Counted from the stretch's first letter, positions 8,034-16,964 are shown. The stretch is DNA of 64,000 nucleotides from an uncultured Jannaschia sp. (GCA_947494145.1 CANLTZ010000007.1:124001-188000); one strand, 5' to 3'. Made by a program: numbers and translations. The notes: generated by a model from the letters alone, not told the origin.

Positions 8034-8830
8034 TGGATCTGATCGCCCCCCGCATCTTCTGCATCGGTACGCATCACAAGACGGGCACGCTCTGGATGCG
8101 CGGTGTCTTCCGGCGCCTCGCCAATGCGCTGGGTGTCGGGCACCACGTGACCTATCCGAACCAGGGTACGAAGCTCGTCCCCGAAGACGAAAGGGTGTTC
8201 CTGTTCCAATGGTCCTCGAAATTTCCGCCGGAGGTGTTGGAGCGTGCGGACGCGCGGGTTCTGCACATGATCCGGGATCCGCGGGACGTGCTTTTGTCGG
8301 GAATGCGCTACCACCAGCATGCGCCGCGCGAGGGCGAAGACTTCCTGCATGAGCCGCGCGACGATTTGGACGGTCGGACCTATCAAGAACACCTGAACAC
8401 GTTGCCGAACGATGAGGCCAAGCTGATGTTCGAGCTTGGTGAAAAGCACGCCAAGACCGTGGGCGAGATGCTCGATTGGGATTACGGGCGCCGCAACGGG
8501 ATCGAAGTGCGCTACGAAGACCTTATCCAAGACACGGAAGGCGAGGCTTTCCGCGAGCATTTGCGCGACCTAGGTCTTCCCGAACCCGAGGTGGAAACGG
8601 GGGCGCAGGTCTTTTGGAAGAACTCTCTCTTTGGTGGTCTGGCCGATGAATCTGCCCGTGGTGACCGGATCAAGGCCCATGTGGCCAGCGGGCAGGTGGC
8701 GCAATGGCGCGACCGGCTGCCACCTTCCGTGGCCCGTTCCTATGCCGACCGGTTCGGCGGCGCGCTGGTGACGCTGGGCTATGAAGACCACCCCACCCGC
8801 TGGCTGGAGGAGGTGCGCCATGCGGCTTGA
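8033..8830 (+). CDS. sulfotransferase-domain protein
   Basis: A 265-residue protein with both PAPS-binding signatures of the sulfotransferase superfamily: FCIGTHHKTGTLWMRGVF at residues 8-25 (5'-phosphosulfate loop, KTGT) and VLHMIRDPRDVLLSGMRYH near residue 82 (3'-phosphate binding, R-D-P-R-D). The rest fits the Sulfotransfer_1/3 fold. It would move a sulfuryl group from PAPS to an unknown acceptor. It sits inside the sdh cluster, coupled to the gene before it and overlapping the next by 11 nt, an unusual location. No PAPS-synthesis genes are in the window. Confidence 0.75.
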   Translation: MDLIAPRIFCIGTHHKTGTLWMRGVFRRLANALGVGHHVTYPNQGTKLVPEDERVFLFQWSSKFPPEVLERADARVLHMIRDPRDVLLSGMRYHQHAPREGEDFLHEPRDDLDGRTYQEHLNTLPNDEAKLMFELGEKHAKTVGEMLDWDYGRRNGIEVRYEDLIQDTEGEAFREHLRDLGLPEPEVETGAQVFWKNSLFGGLADESARGDRIKAHVASGQVAQWRDRLPPSVARSYADRFGGALVTLGYEDHPTRWLEEVRHAA

Positions 8831-9146
8831 GCCCTTGATCGCGCTGGCGAGCGTGGCAACCCTTGCCGCGTGCAACACGCCCATCGGCACGGAACTCAGC
8901 CGCGAAGCCGCGCGTGCCACCGTGCGCCCGGTGCTGGCCGAACGCTTCCCCGGCATCCCGCTGGAACCTGCCACCGATTGCGTCATCGACAATGCCAGCG
9001 GCTCCGAAATCGTCACGCTCGCAACCGCCGCCGCCACCCAGAATACTGGGCCCGCCACCGATGTGGTCCTCGACATCGCCCAACGTCCCGAAACGATCCA
9101 ATGCCTGGCAACAAACGGCCTGCCAGTGCTGCTGAATACCCTCTAG
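8820..9146 (+). CDS. putative lipoprotein preceding sdhB
   Basis: A 108-residue product starting at the ATG inside the end of the sulfotransferase gene, with GGAGG upstream. The N-terminus is a lipoprotein signal ([14 protein letters not shown], lipobox LAAC). Two further cysteines (DCVID, QCLAT) may pair in the periplasm. It ends 11 nt before sdhB and is surely cotranscribed with it. No family is recognised; it may be a Rhodobacteraceae-specific sdh neighbour. Confidence 0.6.
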   Translation: MRLEPLIALASVATLAACNTPIGTELSREAARATVRPVLAERFPGIPLEPATDCVIDNASGSEIVTLATAAATQNTGPATDVVLDIAQRPETIQCLATNGLPVLLNTL

Positions 9147-9157
9147 GAGGAACGACC

Positions 9158-9937
9158 ATGGTTCAATTCACGCTGCCCAAGAACTCCAAGATCACGGTTG
9201 GCAAGACCTGGCCCAAGCCCGAAGGTGCCAACAACCTGCGCAAATTCCAGATCTATCGCTGGAACCCCGAAGATGGCCAAAACCCCCGGCTGGATACCTA
9301 TTGGGTCGATCTGGACACCTGCGGTCCGATGATTTTGGACGCGCTGATCAAAATCAAGAACGAGATCGACCCGACGCTGACCTTCCGCCGGTCATGCCGG
9401 GAAGGTATTTGCGGGTCTTGCGCCATGAATATCGACGGCGCCAACACGCTGGCCTGCACCTGGGGCATCGATGAGGTAAAGGGTGATGTGAAGATCTACC
9501 CCTTGCCGCACATGCCGGTGGTCAAGGACCTGATCCCCGACCTGACCCATTTCTATGCGCAACATGCCTCGGTCATGCCCTGGCTGGAAACCAAGTCGAA
9601 TACGCCTGCAAAGGAATGGCGTCAGAGCATCGATGACCGCGAAAAGCTCGATGGGCTTTATGAGTGCATCATGTGTGCGTCCTGTTCCACCTCGTGCCCG
9701 TCTTATTGGTGGAACGGCGACCGCTATCTGGGGCCTGCCGCGCTGCTGCATGCCTATCGCTGGATCATCGATAGCCGCGATGAAGCGACGGGAGAGCGGT
9801 TGGATGACCTGGAAGACCCGTTCAAGCTGTATCGCTGCCACACGATCATGAACTGCGCCAAGACCTGTCCCAAGGGGCTTAACCCCGCGAAGGCCATCGC
9901 GTCGATCAAGAAGATGATGGTTGAACGCCAGATCTAG
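9158..9937 (+). CDS. sdhB: succinate dehydrogenase iron-sulfur subunit
   Basis: A 259-residue protein with the three cysteine clusters of Sdh[10 protein letters not shown] with a later C for the 2Fe-2S centre, [12 protein letters not shown] for 4Fe-4S, and [17 protein letters not shown] for 3Fe-4S. It links the SdhA flavin to quinone. The ATG at 9158 is preceded by TAGGAGGAACGACC, a strong ribosome-binding site. It ends the sdh cluster and is followed by an intrinsic terminator. It is separated from sdhA by about 1.75 kb of other genes. Confidence 0.97.
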   Translation: MVQFTLPKNSKITVGKTWPKPEGANNLRKFQIYRWNPEDGQNPRLDTYWVDLDTCGPMILDALIKIKNEIDPTLTFRRSCREGICGSCAMNIDGANTLACTWGIDEVKGDVKIYPLPHMPVVKDLIPDLTHFYAQHASVMPWLETKSNTPAKEWRQSIDDREKLDGLYECIMCASCSTSCPSYWWNGDRYLGPAALLHAYRWIIDSRDEATGERLDDLEDPFKLYRCHTIMNCAKTCPKGLNPAKAIASIKKMMVERQI

Positions 9938-9968
9938 GTCCGGCGGGCAGGCTTCTGAATACCGTTTC

Positions 9969-10004
9969 GCGGCGGCCCTCTGTGGGGCCGCCGCTTTCTT
10001 TTTT
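9969..10004 (+). terminator. terminator of the sdh cluster
   Basis: A 10-bp GC stem (GCGGCGGCCC / GGGCCGCCGC) with a 6-nt loop, followed by TTTCTTTTTT, 31 nt after the sdhB stop. A textbook intrinsic terminator. Confidence 0.9.
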
Positions 10005-10065
10005 GTTTATCTTCGCCATTCGAAACTTACGGGGCTTAGAGTCGGAGTCGCCTGTCCTATCGGCT

Positions 10066-10177
10066 AAAGCGGTTTTCGGAAAACCTAAATCAGCATTTCC
10101 GAAAAACGTCCCGCCATCGCACTGATGTTGCACCGTTTCTCGAAAAGCCGATGCTTCAGGTTTTTCGAGAACCGCTA
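10066..10177. repeat. 112-bp snap-back inverted repeat, MITE-like
   Basis: Two arms of about 43 bp (10066-10108 and 10134-10177) are imperfect inverted copies of each other around a 25-bp centre. Each arm also contains its own inverted repeat built from TTTTCGGAAA / TTTCCGAAAA or TTCTCGAAAA / TTTTCGAGAA. The whole can fold into one long hairpin or a cruciform. No gene lies inside. It looks like a non-autonomous palindromic element. Nothing similar was noticed elsewhere in the window. Confidence 0.55.
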
Positions 10178-10292
10178 TATCGAGCGCCCAGCTATGTGCA
10201 GGGCGGGATGCCGATATGCGGCTTGGTGAAACCAAAACTAGCCAAAAATGGGATATGGTCCGCGCTAGGGAGGATTGTGACCGGAGTACATC

Positions 10293-10412
10293 ATGTCCCA
10301 CCCCACCCCCCGTTACGTCCGACGAACCCCCGCGAAAGAGGCGCTTCGCCTTCTGGAAGAAAGCCTCAGCTACTATAGCGCGCCCCCTCCAGCTCGTTCC
10401 CATCCGTCCTGA
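10293..10412 (+). CDS. possible 39-residue small protein
   Basis: A short frame starting at ATG with GGAG 8 nt upstream. It encodes a basic N-terminus (SHPTPRYVRRTPAKEALRLL), a short amphipathic helix (LRLLEESLSYYS) and a proline-rich tail. The codons are GC-rich like the neighbours. The pattern recalls small uncharacterised Rhodobacteraceae proteins, but this is memory rather than a search. It stands alone between the snap-back repeat and a minus-strand lipoprotein. Confidence 0.4.
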   Translation: MSHPTPRYVRRTPAKEALRLLEESLSYYSAPPPARSHPS

Positions 10413-10453
10413 GGCCCCCCTCGCGCGTTGCCATACGCGGATACATCGAAAAG

Positions 10454-10479
10454 AAAGGGCCCCCGAATGGGGGCCTTTT
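10454..10479 (-). terminator. terminator of the 10502-10681 gene
   Basis: A strong stem (AAAGGGCCCCC / GGGGGCCTTTT, with one unpaired base) and a GAAT loop. On the minus strand it is followed by a TTTCTTTTC tract. It lies 22 nt beyond the stop of the minus-strand lipoprotein gene. Confidence 0.7.
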
Positions 10480-10501
10480 GCAAAAGCATTCCAGCCGACA
10501 A

Positions 10502-10681
10502 TCAACCAGGCGCTGACGTCTCGACGCCGATCGGGGTCGGGATAGAGCCGTCGCCATCCAGATCTTCGTTCAACGTGCGTTCCAGCTCTGCGGGTTCATT
10601 GATGCCGCCATAGGTTTCCTGGCCGACGCAGCCAGCTGCCAGGGCGATCAGGGGCAGGGTTGTCAGTAGCTTCAGGGTCAT
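10502..10681 (-). CDS. small lipoprotein
   Basis: A 59-residue product. The ATG at 10681 follows AAGGAGAGATCGGAAAG, a good ribosome-binding site. The N-terminus MTLKLLTTLPLIALAAGC is a clear lipoprotein signal with an LAAGC lipobox. The mature region is short and acidic (ERTLNEDLDGDGSIPTP) and includes a DxDGDG pattern that could bind calcium, although one loop is not proof. It is monocistronic with its own terminator. Function unknown. Confidence 0.65.
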   Translation of the reverse strand: MTLKLLTTLPLIALAAGCVGQETYGGINEPAELERTLNEDLDGDGSIPTPIGVETSAPG

Positions 10682-10957
10682 CTTTCCGATCTCTCCTTCG
10701 AGGGTTGCGTGAAGCCAACATGCCGCCCGCCAAACTTGTTCCAATGCGATTCAGAAACCCTCTTGACCGACTCGCGATTTGGCCCCATGTGGCCGCGCAT
10801 AGACGCCAACGCACGCGCCTCTGGCACGGCTTGATGCGGTTTCTTCCGTCAGCGGAAGGCCCGCGGCACGGTTATGCAGCGACGGTAACGTCTCCCTTGG
10901 AAGTGAGCGGTCTGCGCCGGGATGCCCCGGAATGGCCGGGTCTGACTGGAGATGACC

Positions 10958-12136
10958 ATGAATGCAGTAACCGGCCTTGGCCGCCCCGATATCTTTGTCC
11001 CTGCCCACGCCCCCAGCCGGGTCGAGGCGTTCATTGCCGCCCATGATTTCGACCAGCCCACGCTGGTGATCGATGTCGACGCTGTTGAACGCCAGTTCCA
11101 TGCGCTTTCTGCCGGGCTGGGCTGCGCCCATATTCACTATGCCGTCAAAGCGAACCCCCATGACGCCATCCTTGCGCGACTGGTGTCGCTGGGCTGCGGT
11201 TTTGATGCGGCGTCCCGTGGGGAAATCGCCCAGGTTCTGGCCCATGGTGCAGACCCGGCGCAGATTTCCTTCGGCAATACGATCAAGAAGGCCTCTGACA
11301 TTCGCTTTGCCCATGGTGCAGGCATCACGCTGTTTGCCGCGGATGCGGAGGAGGAGTTGGACAAAATCGCAGCCAACGCCCCTGGCGCCCGCGTCTATAT
11401 CCGTGTCATCGTCGACAATTCCGAGGCCGACTGGCCGCTGAGCCGCAAGTTCGGTTGCGGCGAAGGTAAGGTCCTCGATCTACTGGCCCGCGCCCGCGAT
11501 CTGGGGCTGCGCCCCCATGGTCTGTCCTTTCACGTGGGCAGCCAAACGCGCGAAGCGCGGATGTGGACGGGCACGCTCGACCAAGTGGCTGCAATTTGGC
11601 ACCGCGCCATCGCGGCGGGTTTCGATCTGCAACTGCTCAACATCGGCGGTGGATTTCCGGCATTCTATGGCGATGCGGTGCAGCACCCCACGGCTTATGC
11701 GGCGGCGGTGATGGCGCTTATCGCTGACCGCTTCGGCGACGTCCCGGAAATCATGGCGGAGCCGGGTCGCGGTCTGGTGGCCGAAGCCGGTGCTATCGCC
11801 GCTGAGGTCCTGTTGGTGTCGCGCAAGCAAGAGGATGACCTGCACCGCTGGGTCTACCTGGATATCGGCAAGTTCTCGGGCCTGGCTGAAACCATCGACG
11901 AAGCCATCCGCTACCAGTTCGTCACGCCGCGCGATGGGCAGCCCACCGGGCCTTGTGTGCTGGCGGGGCCGTCCTGCGACAGCGCTGACGTGCTTTATGA
12001 AAAGCGGCCCGTCCAACTACCGGTCGGCTTGGCGGCGGGCGACAAGATCATCGTGCGTAATTGCGGCGCCTATACCTCGACCTACGCGTCGGTAGGTTTC
12101 AACGGCTTCCCGCCGCTGGCCACCCACGTCATCTGA
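10958..12136 (+). CDS. ornithine/lysine decarboxylase, fold-type III PLP enzyme
   Basis: A 392-residue protein of the eukaryotic-type ODC family. HYAVKANP (Lys64) is the PLP-lysine motif, FHVGSQ and NIGGGFP bind the cofactor phosphate region, EPGRGLV follows, and GPSCDSADVLYE holds the catalytic Cys-Asp of ornithine decarboxylases. It would make putrescine from ornithine (polyamine synthesis); lysine activity is possible. An in-frame ATG at 10952 overlaps the GGAG ribosome-binding site, so I prefer the second ATG at 10958. It appears monocistronic. Confidence 0.88.
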   Translation: MNAVTGLGRPDIFVPAHAPSRVEAFIAAHDFDQPTLVIDVDAVERQFHALSAGLGCAHIHYAVKANPHDAILARLVSLGCGFDAASRGEIAQVLAHGADPAQISFGNTIKKASDIRFAHGAGITLFAADAEEELDKIAANAPGARVYIRVIVDNSEADWPLSRKFGCGEGKVLDLLARARDLGLRPHGLSFHVGSQTREARMWTGTLDQVAAIWHRAIAAGFDLQLLNIGGGFPAFYGDAVQHPTAYAAAVMALIADRFGDVPEIMAEPGRGLVAEAGAIAAEVLLVSRKQEDDLHRWVYLDIGKFSGLAETIDEAIRYQFVTPRDGQPTGPCVLAGPSCDSADVLYEKRPVQLPVGLAAGDKIIVRNCGAYTSTYASVGFNGFPPLATHVI

Positions 12137-12172
12137 CGGGCAGGCGCTTCGCCATCTTTCCGCCACATTGCT

Positions 12173-12208
12173 TTGTGAACCCCTTTGAAAAAAGAGTAGG
12201 GTTCACAA
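12173..12208 (+). promoter_or_regulatory. inverted repeat covering the creD ribosome-binding site and start
   Basis: A perfect 10-bp inverted repeat, TTGTGAACCC (12173-12182) and GGGTTCACAA (12199-12208), with a 16-nt spacer. The right arm overlaps the AGGG of the ribosome-binding region and ends on the A of the creD ATG. As RNA it could hide the start; as DNA it could be an operator. Confidence 0.55.
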
Positions 12209-13731
12209 TGCGCTCCATCGGGTTTCGGTTTTTGGTCGTGGGTCTGCTGACCCTTTTGATGGTGATCCCCCTTTTCCTGGCGGCGGCCGTCATCGACGAC
12301 CGTGCGGGCTATGCCGAAGATACCCGTCGCGATGTCAGCCGCGAATGGGGTGGGGCGCAGACGCTGACGGGGCCGATCCTGATGATCCCCGTGGAAGGGG
12401 AAGTTCAGCGCAACGAGCGTCGCGAGGTCCCTGGGGATGTGGAGGGCGAAACTCGTTTCGAAGAAGTCACCGTGACGGAGCGGGGGCCCGTGATGCCCAT
12501 CCTTCTGATGCCCGAACGGTTGGACCTGACCGCGGACACCGAAACCAGCATCCGACGGCGCGGCATTTTCGAAGTGCCGGTCTATTCCGCCGACATCGCC
12601 TTTACCGCCAGCTACAACACAGACCGTGTCGCATCCGTGCTGAAAGACGGTGAGGTGCCGCAATGGGGTGAGGCCAAGCTGCGCCTGGGCCTTGGCAGCA
12701 ATGCGGGCCTGCGGGGGGAAACCTCCATCCGTGCGGGCGGGGCCGACCTGCCGCTTGAGCCGTTTTTCGCCAGCAATGCCAGCGGTGTCGAAGCCCTGAT
12801 CGGCGACCCCCGGGGGCGGGCGGATATTTCCGCTGCGATCACGATGAATGGTGCCCAAGAACTGAAGGTGTCCCCCGTGGGACGCATTACCTCGGTGGCA
12901 ATGGCGGGCGACTGGCCTGATCCGTCCTTCACGGGTGCCTTCTTACCTGACGAGCGGACCGTGACGGAAACAGGCTATGAGGCGTCTTGGACCATCCCGC
13001 ATCTGGCACGCACGCTGCCGCAAATATCGCGCGGAAGTTTTATCGAGCCCGCCGCCCACGCCTTCGGAACAGCCTATGTTCAGGTCAACGATTTCTACCA
13101 GAAGGCCTTCCGCGCAGCGCGCTACGGCATTCTGTTCATCGCGCTGACCTTCCTGACGGTCCTTTTGACGGAGCGGCGGGATACCCCGACCCACCCTGTC
13201 CAATACATCCTGATCGGGTTGGCGCAGTCGATCTTCGTGCTTCTTATGGTGGCCTACGCCGAACAGATCGGCTTCACCGCAGCTTATCTGGCCTCTGCCG
13301 CGGCAACGATTGCCTTGCTGACCCTGTTTGGATGGACGGCGTTGAAGCTTGGGGTGCGCACGCTTGTGCTGGGGGTGACGCTTCTGGTGCTTTACGGTGT
13401 GTTGTTCCTGATCCTGCGATCCAACGACCAGGCCCTTCTTGCGGGGGCGACACTGGCCTTCGGTGCGCTGGCTTTGACCATGATCCTGACGCGGAACGAA
13501 AACTGGTACGGTGCGGCGGGACCGGCTGCGGGCTTCCGGCTGACCGACCCGCCCAGCGATGCCGCCTTGCCACCCACGCCTGCCGCCAAGCGCCGCGCGC
13601 AGGCTGAGGCCGGCCGCCAGCAGCAAAGCGGCGAAGGCCCTTGGCGCAGCGCGTCTGCTGACGCTGGCGCGACCGATCAGGTGAAAGCCGACTCCAACGC
13701 GACCTCGACCATATCCCCGAAGGAAGACTGA
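12208..13731 (+). CDS. creD: CreD-family inner membrane protein
   Basis: A 507-residue membrane protein. It has one N-terminal helix (residues 6-28), a long periplasmic region to about 300, then five or six packed helices (about 310-430), the CreD topology. A cytoplasmic tail rich in Ala, Pro and Gln follows. In E. coli creD belongs to the CreBC regulon and affects envelope stress and beta-lactam response; no creBC genes are here. The ATG at 12208 is within an inverted repeat. The 3' end overlaps deoD (opposite strand) by 55 bp, so the low-complexity tail may be a late extension. Confidence 0.82.
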   Translation: MRSIGFRFLVVGLLTLLMVIPLFLAAAVIDDRAGYAEDTRRDVSREWGGAQTLTGPILMIPVEGEVQRNERREVPGDVEGETRFEEVTVTERGPVMPILLMPERLDLTADTETSIRRRGIFEVPVYSADIAFTASYNTDRVASVLKDGEVPQWGEAKLRLGLGSNAGLRGETSIRAGGADLPLEPFFASNASGVEALIGDPRGRADISAAITMNGAQELKVSPVGRITSVAMAGDWPDPSFTGAFLPDERTVTETGYEASWTIPHLARTLPQISRGSFIEPAAHAFGTAYVQVNDFYQKAFRAARYGILFIALTFLTVLLTERRDTPTHPVQYILIGLAQSIFVLLMVAYAEQIGFTAAYLASAAATIALLTLFGWTALKLGVRTLVLGVTLLVLYGVLFLILRSNDQALLAGATLAFGALALTMILTRNENWYGAAGPAAGFRLTDPPSDAALPPTPAAKRRAQAEAGRQQQSGEGPWRSASADAGATDQVKADSNATSTISPKED

Positions 13732-14381
13732 CGGTCTTCCGACGGCAACGCCTCGCCCGTCAATAGATGGTCCGACACTGTCAGCACCGCCAGCGCGCGG
13801 CAGCCATGGCGCGCGGCCAGCGTGTAAAGTTCCGCAGCCTCCATCTCGACGGCCAGAATACCGTGGCGCGTCATCTGTTCATTCAGATCGGGCCGTTCGT
13901 CATAGAAGACATCCGACGAATAGATGCCGCCCACATGCACCTCGCTGGCCTTGCCCTGCGCTGCGTCATAGGCGGCCCGCAGCAAGCCGAAATCGGCACA
14001 GGGGGCGAAGTTGATTTCCCGCAGGATGCCGCGCGACGGTGTCGAAATGCTGGAGGCCGTCTGCGCCAGGATCACGTCGCGGATCTTCACGTGGTCCTGC
14101 ATCGCCCCGGTGGACCCTATGCGGATCAGCGTCTTGGCGCCGTAATGCGTAATCAGCTCATTGGCGTAGATCGACAGCGACGGCATTCCCATGCCCGAGC
14201 CGTGGATGGTCACCGGATTGCCCCGCCATGTTCCGGTGAAGCCCAACATGCCGCGCACATCGTTCACCAACTCGGCGCCCTCTAGAAACGTCTCAGCCGC
14301 CCATTTCGCCCGCAACGGATCGCCCGGCATCAGGACTGTTTCCGCAATCTGTTCTGCTTTGGCGCGAATATGGGGGGTCAT
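13677..14381 (-). CDS. deoD: purine nucleoside phosphorylase, DeoD type
   Basis: A 234-residue protein with DeoD hallmarks: [12 protein letters not shown] near residue 18, [16 protein letters not shown] (residues 61-76), RIGSTGA for phosphate binding, [10 protein letters not shown] (catalytic Glu region), and TVSDHL near the C-terminus with the catalytic Asp. It splits purine (deoxy)nucleosides with phosphate for salvage. Length is normal for the hexameric bacterial type. GGAG lies upstream of the ATG. Its 3' end overlaps creD by 55 bp tail to tail. Confidence 0.93.
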   Translation of the reverse strand: MTPHIRAKAEQIAETVLMPGDPLRAKWAAETFLEGAELVNDVRGMLGFTGTWRGNPVTIHGSGMGMPSLSIYANELITHYGAKTLIRIGSTGAMQDHVKIRDVILAQTASSISTPSRGILREINFAPCADFGLLRAAYDAAQGKASEVHVGGIYSSDVFYDERPDLNEQMTRHGILAVEMEAAELYTLAARHGCRALAVLTVSDHLLTGEALPSEDRQSSFGDMVEVALESAFT

Positions 14382-14395
14382 GGGCGTCTCCGACG

Positions 14396-14420
14396 AAAAA
14401 GGGCGCGAAATGCGCCCCTT
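14396..14420 (-). terminator. terminator of hvrA
   Basis: Stem GGGCGC / GCGCCC with a GAAAT loop flanked by A5 and T3. On the minus strand it reads as a GC hairpin followed by TTTTTCG, beyond the hvrA stop and before deoD. Confidence 0.7.
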
Positions 14421-14505
14421 TCATCATCGCAATTAATCGACGCGTCCACAGCCTTCTGCTGTGGGCTTGCGTCACCGCATCCCCGACCTGTGTCGGAGAC
14501 GCGAC

Positions 14506-14850
14506 CTAGATGGCCAAGTCTTCCGGCTTGCCACCCTTCTCCATGTGTTCCTTGTACCAAACGGGTTGGCGACCGCGGCCCGACCATGTAATCGCTGCAT
14601 TTTCGGGGTGACGGAACTTCGGCGCCGCCTTTGCCTTGGCGCCCCCGCCCTTGCGGGCAGACTTGCCACCCATCAGGTCCGACAGTGAGTAGCCTTCTTT
14701 GGCGAGCATGGCTTCAATCTCGGCCTTCAATTCCTTCAGGCGACGGCCATCATATTCCGCTTCCGCTTTGCGGATTTCTGCCAATTTGGCTTCCATCTCT
14801 GCGCGTTGCTTTGCCAAGTCGTTCTTGCTCATCTTTTCCAATTTGGCCAC
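14506..14850 (-). CDS. hvrA: H-NS-family nucleoid protein, HvrA-like
   Basis: A 114-residue protein. Residues 5-55 are a charged coiled coil for oligomerisation. The C-terminus FRHPENAAITWSGRGRQPVW is the H-NS DNA-binding motif (core TWSGRGRQP). Rhodobacter HvrA is a close relative that tunes photosynthesis and nitrogen genes. I use the GTG at 14850 because AAAGGGAGG lies 8 nt upstream; an internal ATG seven codons in has no such site. It is monocistronic with a terminator. It probably silences AT-rich DNA or acts as a global regulator here. Confidence 0.85.
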   Translation of the reverse strand: MAKLEKMSKNDLAKQRAEMEAKLAEIRKAEAEYDGRRLKELKAEIEAMLAKEGYSLSDLMGGKSARKGGGAKAKAAPKFRHPENAAITWSGRGRQPVWYKEHMEKGGKPEDLAI

Positions 14851-14916
14851 GTAGAATGCCTCCCTTTGGCGTAATTCAATTCGCCAAATAGGGAGGTTTC
14901 TTCATTGACGCAAGTG

Positions 14917-16869
14917 CTACTGTGCGGCGATCTCTTTCGCGTCCGCCAATTCTATGATGTCCCCCATGATCCGATTGAGCTCAAAGTCTTTGGGCGTATA
15001 GACTTGCGCGACCCCGAGGGCGCGCAATCTGGCCGCGTCTTCCTCCGGTATGATTCCGCCGACGATGACGGGGATGGATAAACCTTCAGCCTGCATACGC
15101 TCCATCACCTCTTCCACCAATGGTAAGTGCGAACCCGACAGGATCGATAGTCCCACGACATGGGCGCCGGGCGCTGCGGCAACGATTGCTTCGGGGGTCA
15201 AGCGAATGCCTTCATAGCGAATTGTCATTCCACAATCCCGCGCTCTGACGGCTATTTGTTCCGCACCGTTGGAATGTCCGTCCAAACCCGGCTTACCCAT
15301 TAGAAATGTCAGGCGCGTCCCCAATCGGTCGCTGACCGCGTTTACCGCCTCGCGCAGATCGTCCAACCCGTCGACCCGGTTCGACACGGCGTCCGACACG
15401 CCGGTGGGCCCCCGATATTCGCCATGGACGCCGCGCATCACCCCCGCCCATTCGCCGGTGGTCACACCTGCTTTGGCCGCTGCGATGCTGGCTGGCATTA
15501 TGTTTTCGCCCGCCGACGCCGCGGCGCGCAGGTCCGCCAGGGCAGCCTCCACCTCCGCGCCTTTGCGCTCCGCCCGCCAAGTATCCAACCGCGCGATTTG
15601 GTCCGCCTCGACGGCAGGATCGACCACCATGATGCCGCCATCTTCGCCCACCAAAGGCGAGGCTTCGCCTTCGATCCAGGCATTCACTCCCACAACCGTG
15701 GTTTCACCGCGTTCTATCGCGCCCAACCGGTCCGCATTGGATTCGACCAATCGGCCTTTCATATACTCAATAGCAGCCACCGCGCCGCCCATTCCATCAA
15801 GCGCTGCCAGTTCCGATCGCGCCCCGTCCTTGAGCGCCTCGACTTTCGCTGCAACCACCGGTGAGCCATCGAAGAGGTCGCCATACTCTAGAAGGTCCGT
15901 CTCATATGCCAGGACCTGCTGCATCCGCAGTGACCATTGCTGATCCCAGGGGCGCGGCAGGCCGAGCGCCTCGTTCCAGGCTGGCAATTGCACGGCCCGA
16001 GCCCTGGCCGATTTCGAAAGCGTCACGGCGAGCATTTCCAGAAGGATGCGATAGACGTTGTTTTCGGGTTGCTGTTCCGTCAAGCCCAGTGAATTGACCT
16101 GAACGCCATAGCGAAAGCGACGAAATTTCGGGTCTTCGACGCCGTAGCGCGTGCGGCAGATTTCATCCCACAATTCCGTGAAGGCCCGCATTTTGCACAT
16201 TTCGGTCACAAACCGGATGCCGGCATTCACGAAAAAGGAAATGCGGCCCACCAGTCTGGGGAAATCTGCTGGGTCTACTCTTGGGCGCAACTCATCCAGA
16301 ACGGCCTGAGCCGTCGCCAAGGCAAAAGCCAATTCCTGCTCCGGCGTCGCGCCCGCCTCCTGCAAGTGGTATGAGCAGACGTTCATCGGGTTCCATTTCG
16401 GGATCTCTCGTTGGCAGTATTCGGCCACATCCGCGATGATCTTCATGGAAGGGCGGGGCGGCAGCACGTAGGTCCCGCGGCTTAGATATTCCTTCACCAG
16501 ATCGTTCTGCACCGTGCCCTGCAGCGCGCTGACATCGGCGCCCTGTTCCTCGGCCACCGCAACGTAAAGCGACAGCAGCCAAGGCGCCGTCGCGTTGATC
16601 GTCATGGAGGTGTTCATCTCCGCCAGGGGGATCCCGTCGAAAAGCGTCCGCATGTCGCCCAGATGGGCGATGGGCACGCCGACCTTGCCCACTTCGCCCC
16701 GTGCCAGAACGTGGTCCGAATCGTAGCCTGTCTGGGTGGGTAGATCGAAGGCTACCGACAGGCCCGTCTGTCCCTTCGCCAAATTCCCGCGATACAGCTC
16801 GTTCGACTTCGCAGCCGTCGAATGCCCAGCATAAGTGCGAAACAGCCAGGGGCGATCTTTCTGCGACAT
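14917..16869 (-). CDS. ecm: ethylmalonyl-CoA mutase (B12-dependent)
   Basis: A 650-residue single-chain acyl-CoA mutase. The catalytic barrel begins with RPWLFRTYAGHSTAAKSNEL and GLSVAFDLPTQTGYDSDH; the C-terminal cobalamin domain has the base-off motif GKPGLDGHSNG (DxHxxG near residue 530). The shorter length and sequence fit Ecm/MeaA rather than methylmalonyl-CoA mutase (about 710 residues). It converts (2R)-ethylmalonyl-CoA to methylsuccinyl-CoA, the step after Ccr and an epimerase. AAGGATG precedes the ATG. It diverges from the acyltransferase-ccr unit. Confidence 0.93.
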   Translation of the reverse strand: MSQKDRPWLFRTYAGHSTAAKSNELYRGNLAKGQTGLSVAFDLPTQTGYDSDHVLARGEVGKVGVPIAHLGDMRTLFDGIPLAEMNTSMTINATAPWLLSLYVAVAEEQGADVSALQGTVQNDLVKEYLSRGTYVLPPRPSMKIIADVAEYCQREIPKWNPMNVCSYHLQEAGATPEQELAFALATAQAVLDELRPRVDPADFPRLVGRISFFVNAGIRFVTEMCKMRAFTELWDEICRTRYGVEDPKFRRFRYGVQVNSLGLTEQQPENNVYRILLEMLAVTLSKSARARAVQLPAWNEALGLPRPWDQQWSLRMQQVLAYETDLLEYGDLFDGSPVVAAKVEALKDGARSELAALDGMGGAVAAIEYMKGRLVESNADRLGAIERGETTVVGVNAWIEGEASPLVGEDGGIMVVDPAVEADQIARLDTWRAERKGAEVEAALADLRAAASAGENIMPASIAAAKAGVTTGEWAGVMRGVHGEYRGPTGVSDAVSNRVDGLDDLREAVNAVSDRLGTRLTFLMGKPGLDGHSNGAEQIAVRARDCGMTIRYEGIRLTPEAIVAAAPGAHVVGLSILSGSHLPLVEEVMERMQAEGLSIPVIVGGIIPEEDAARLRALGVAQVYTPKDFELNRIMGDIIELADAKEIAAQ

Positions 16870-16904
16870 GGCGACATCCTTCGCAACATTATTTCGTTGA
16901 ACGG

Positions 16905-16934
16905 ACAGTATCGGTTACTTCACTACAAGGTCAA
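16905..16934 (-). promoter_or_regulatory. candidate sigma-70-type promoter of ecm
   Basis: On the minus strand TTGACC (16929-16934) and TACTGT (16905-16910) are separated by 18 bp, placing a start about 30-40 nt before the ecm ATG. The -35 is good, the -10 only fair. Confidence 0.45.
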
Positions 16935-16936
16935 TA

Positions 16937-16964
16937 TGCCGCGCCGCAGCAGGGCTGCGCGGCA
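16937..16964. promoter_or_regulatory. GC-rich hairpin in the ecm/acyltransferase divergent region
   Basis: TGCCGCG..CAGC pairs with GCTG..CGCGGCA: 11 bp with a 3-nt bulge and an AGG loop. It lies just upstream of the candidate ecm -35 on the minus strand. It could be an operator for divergent control. Confidence 0.35.
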
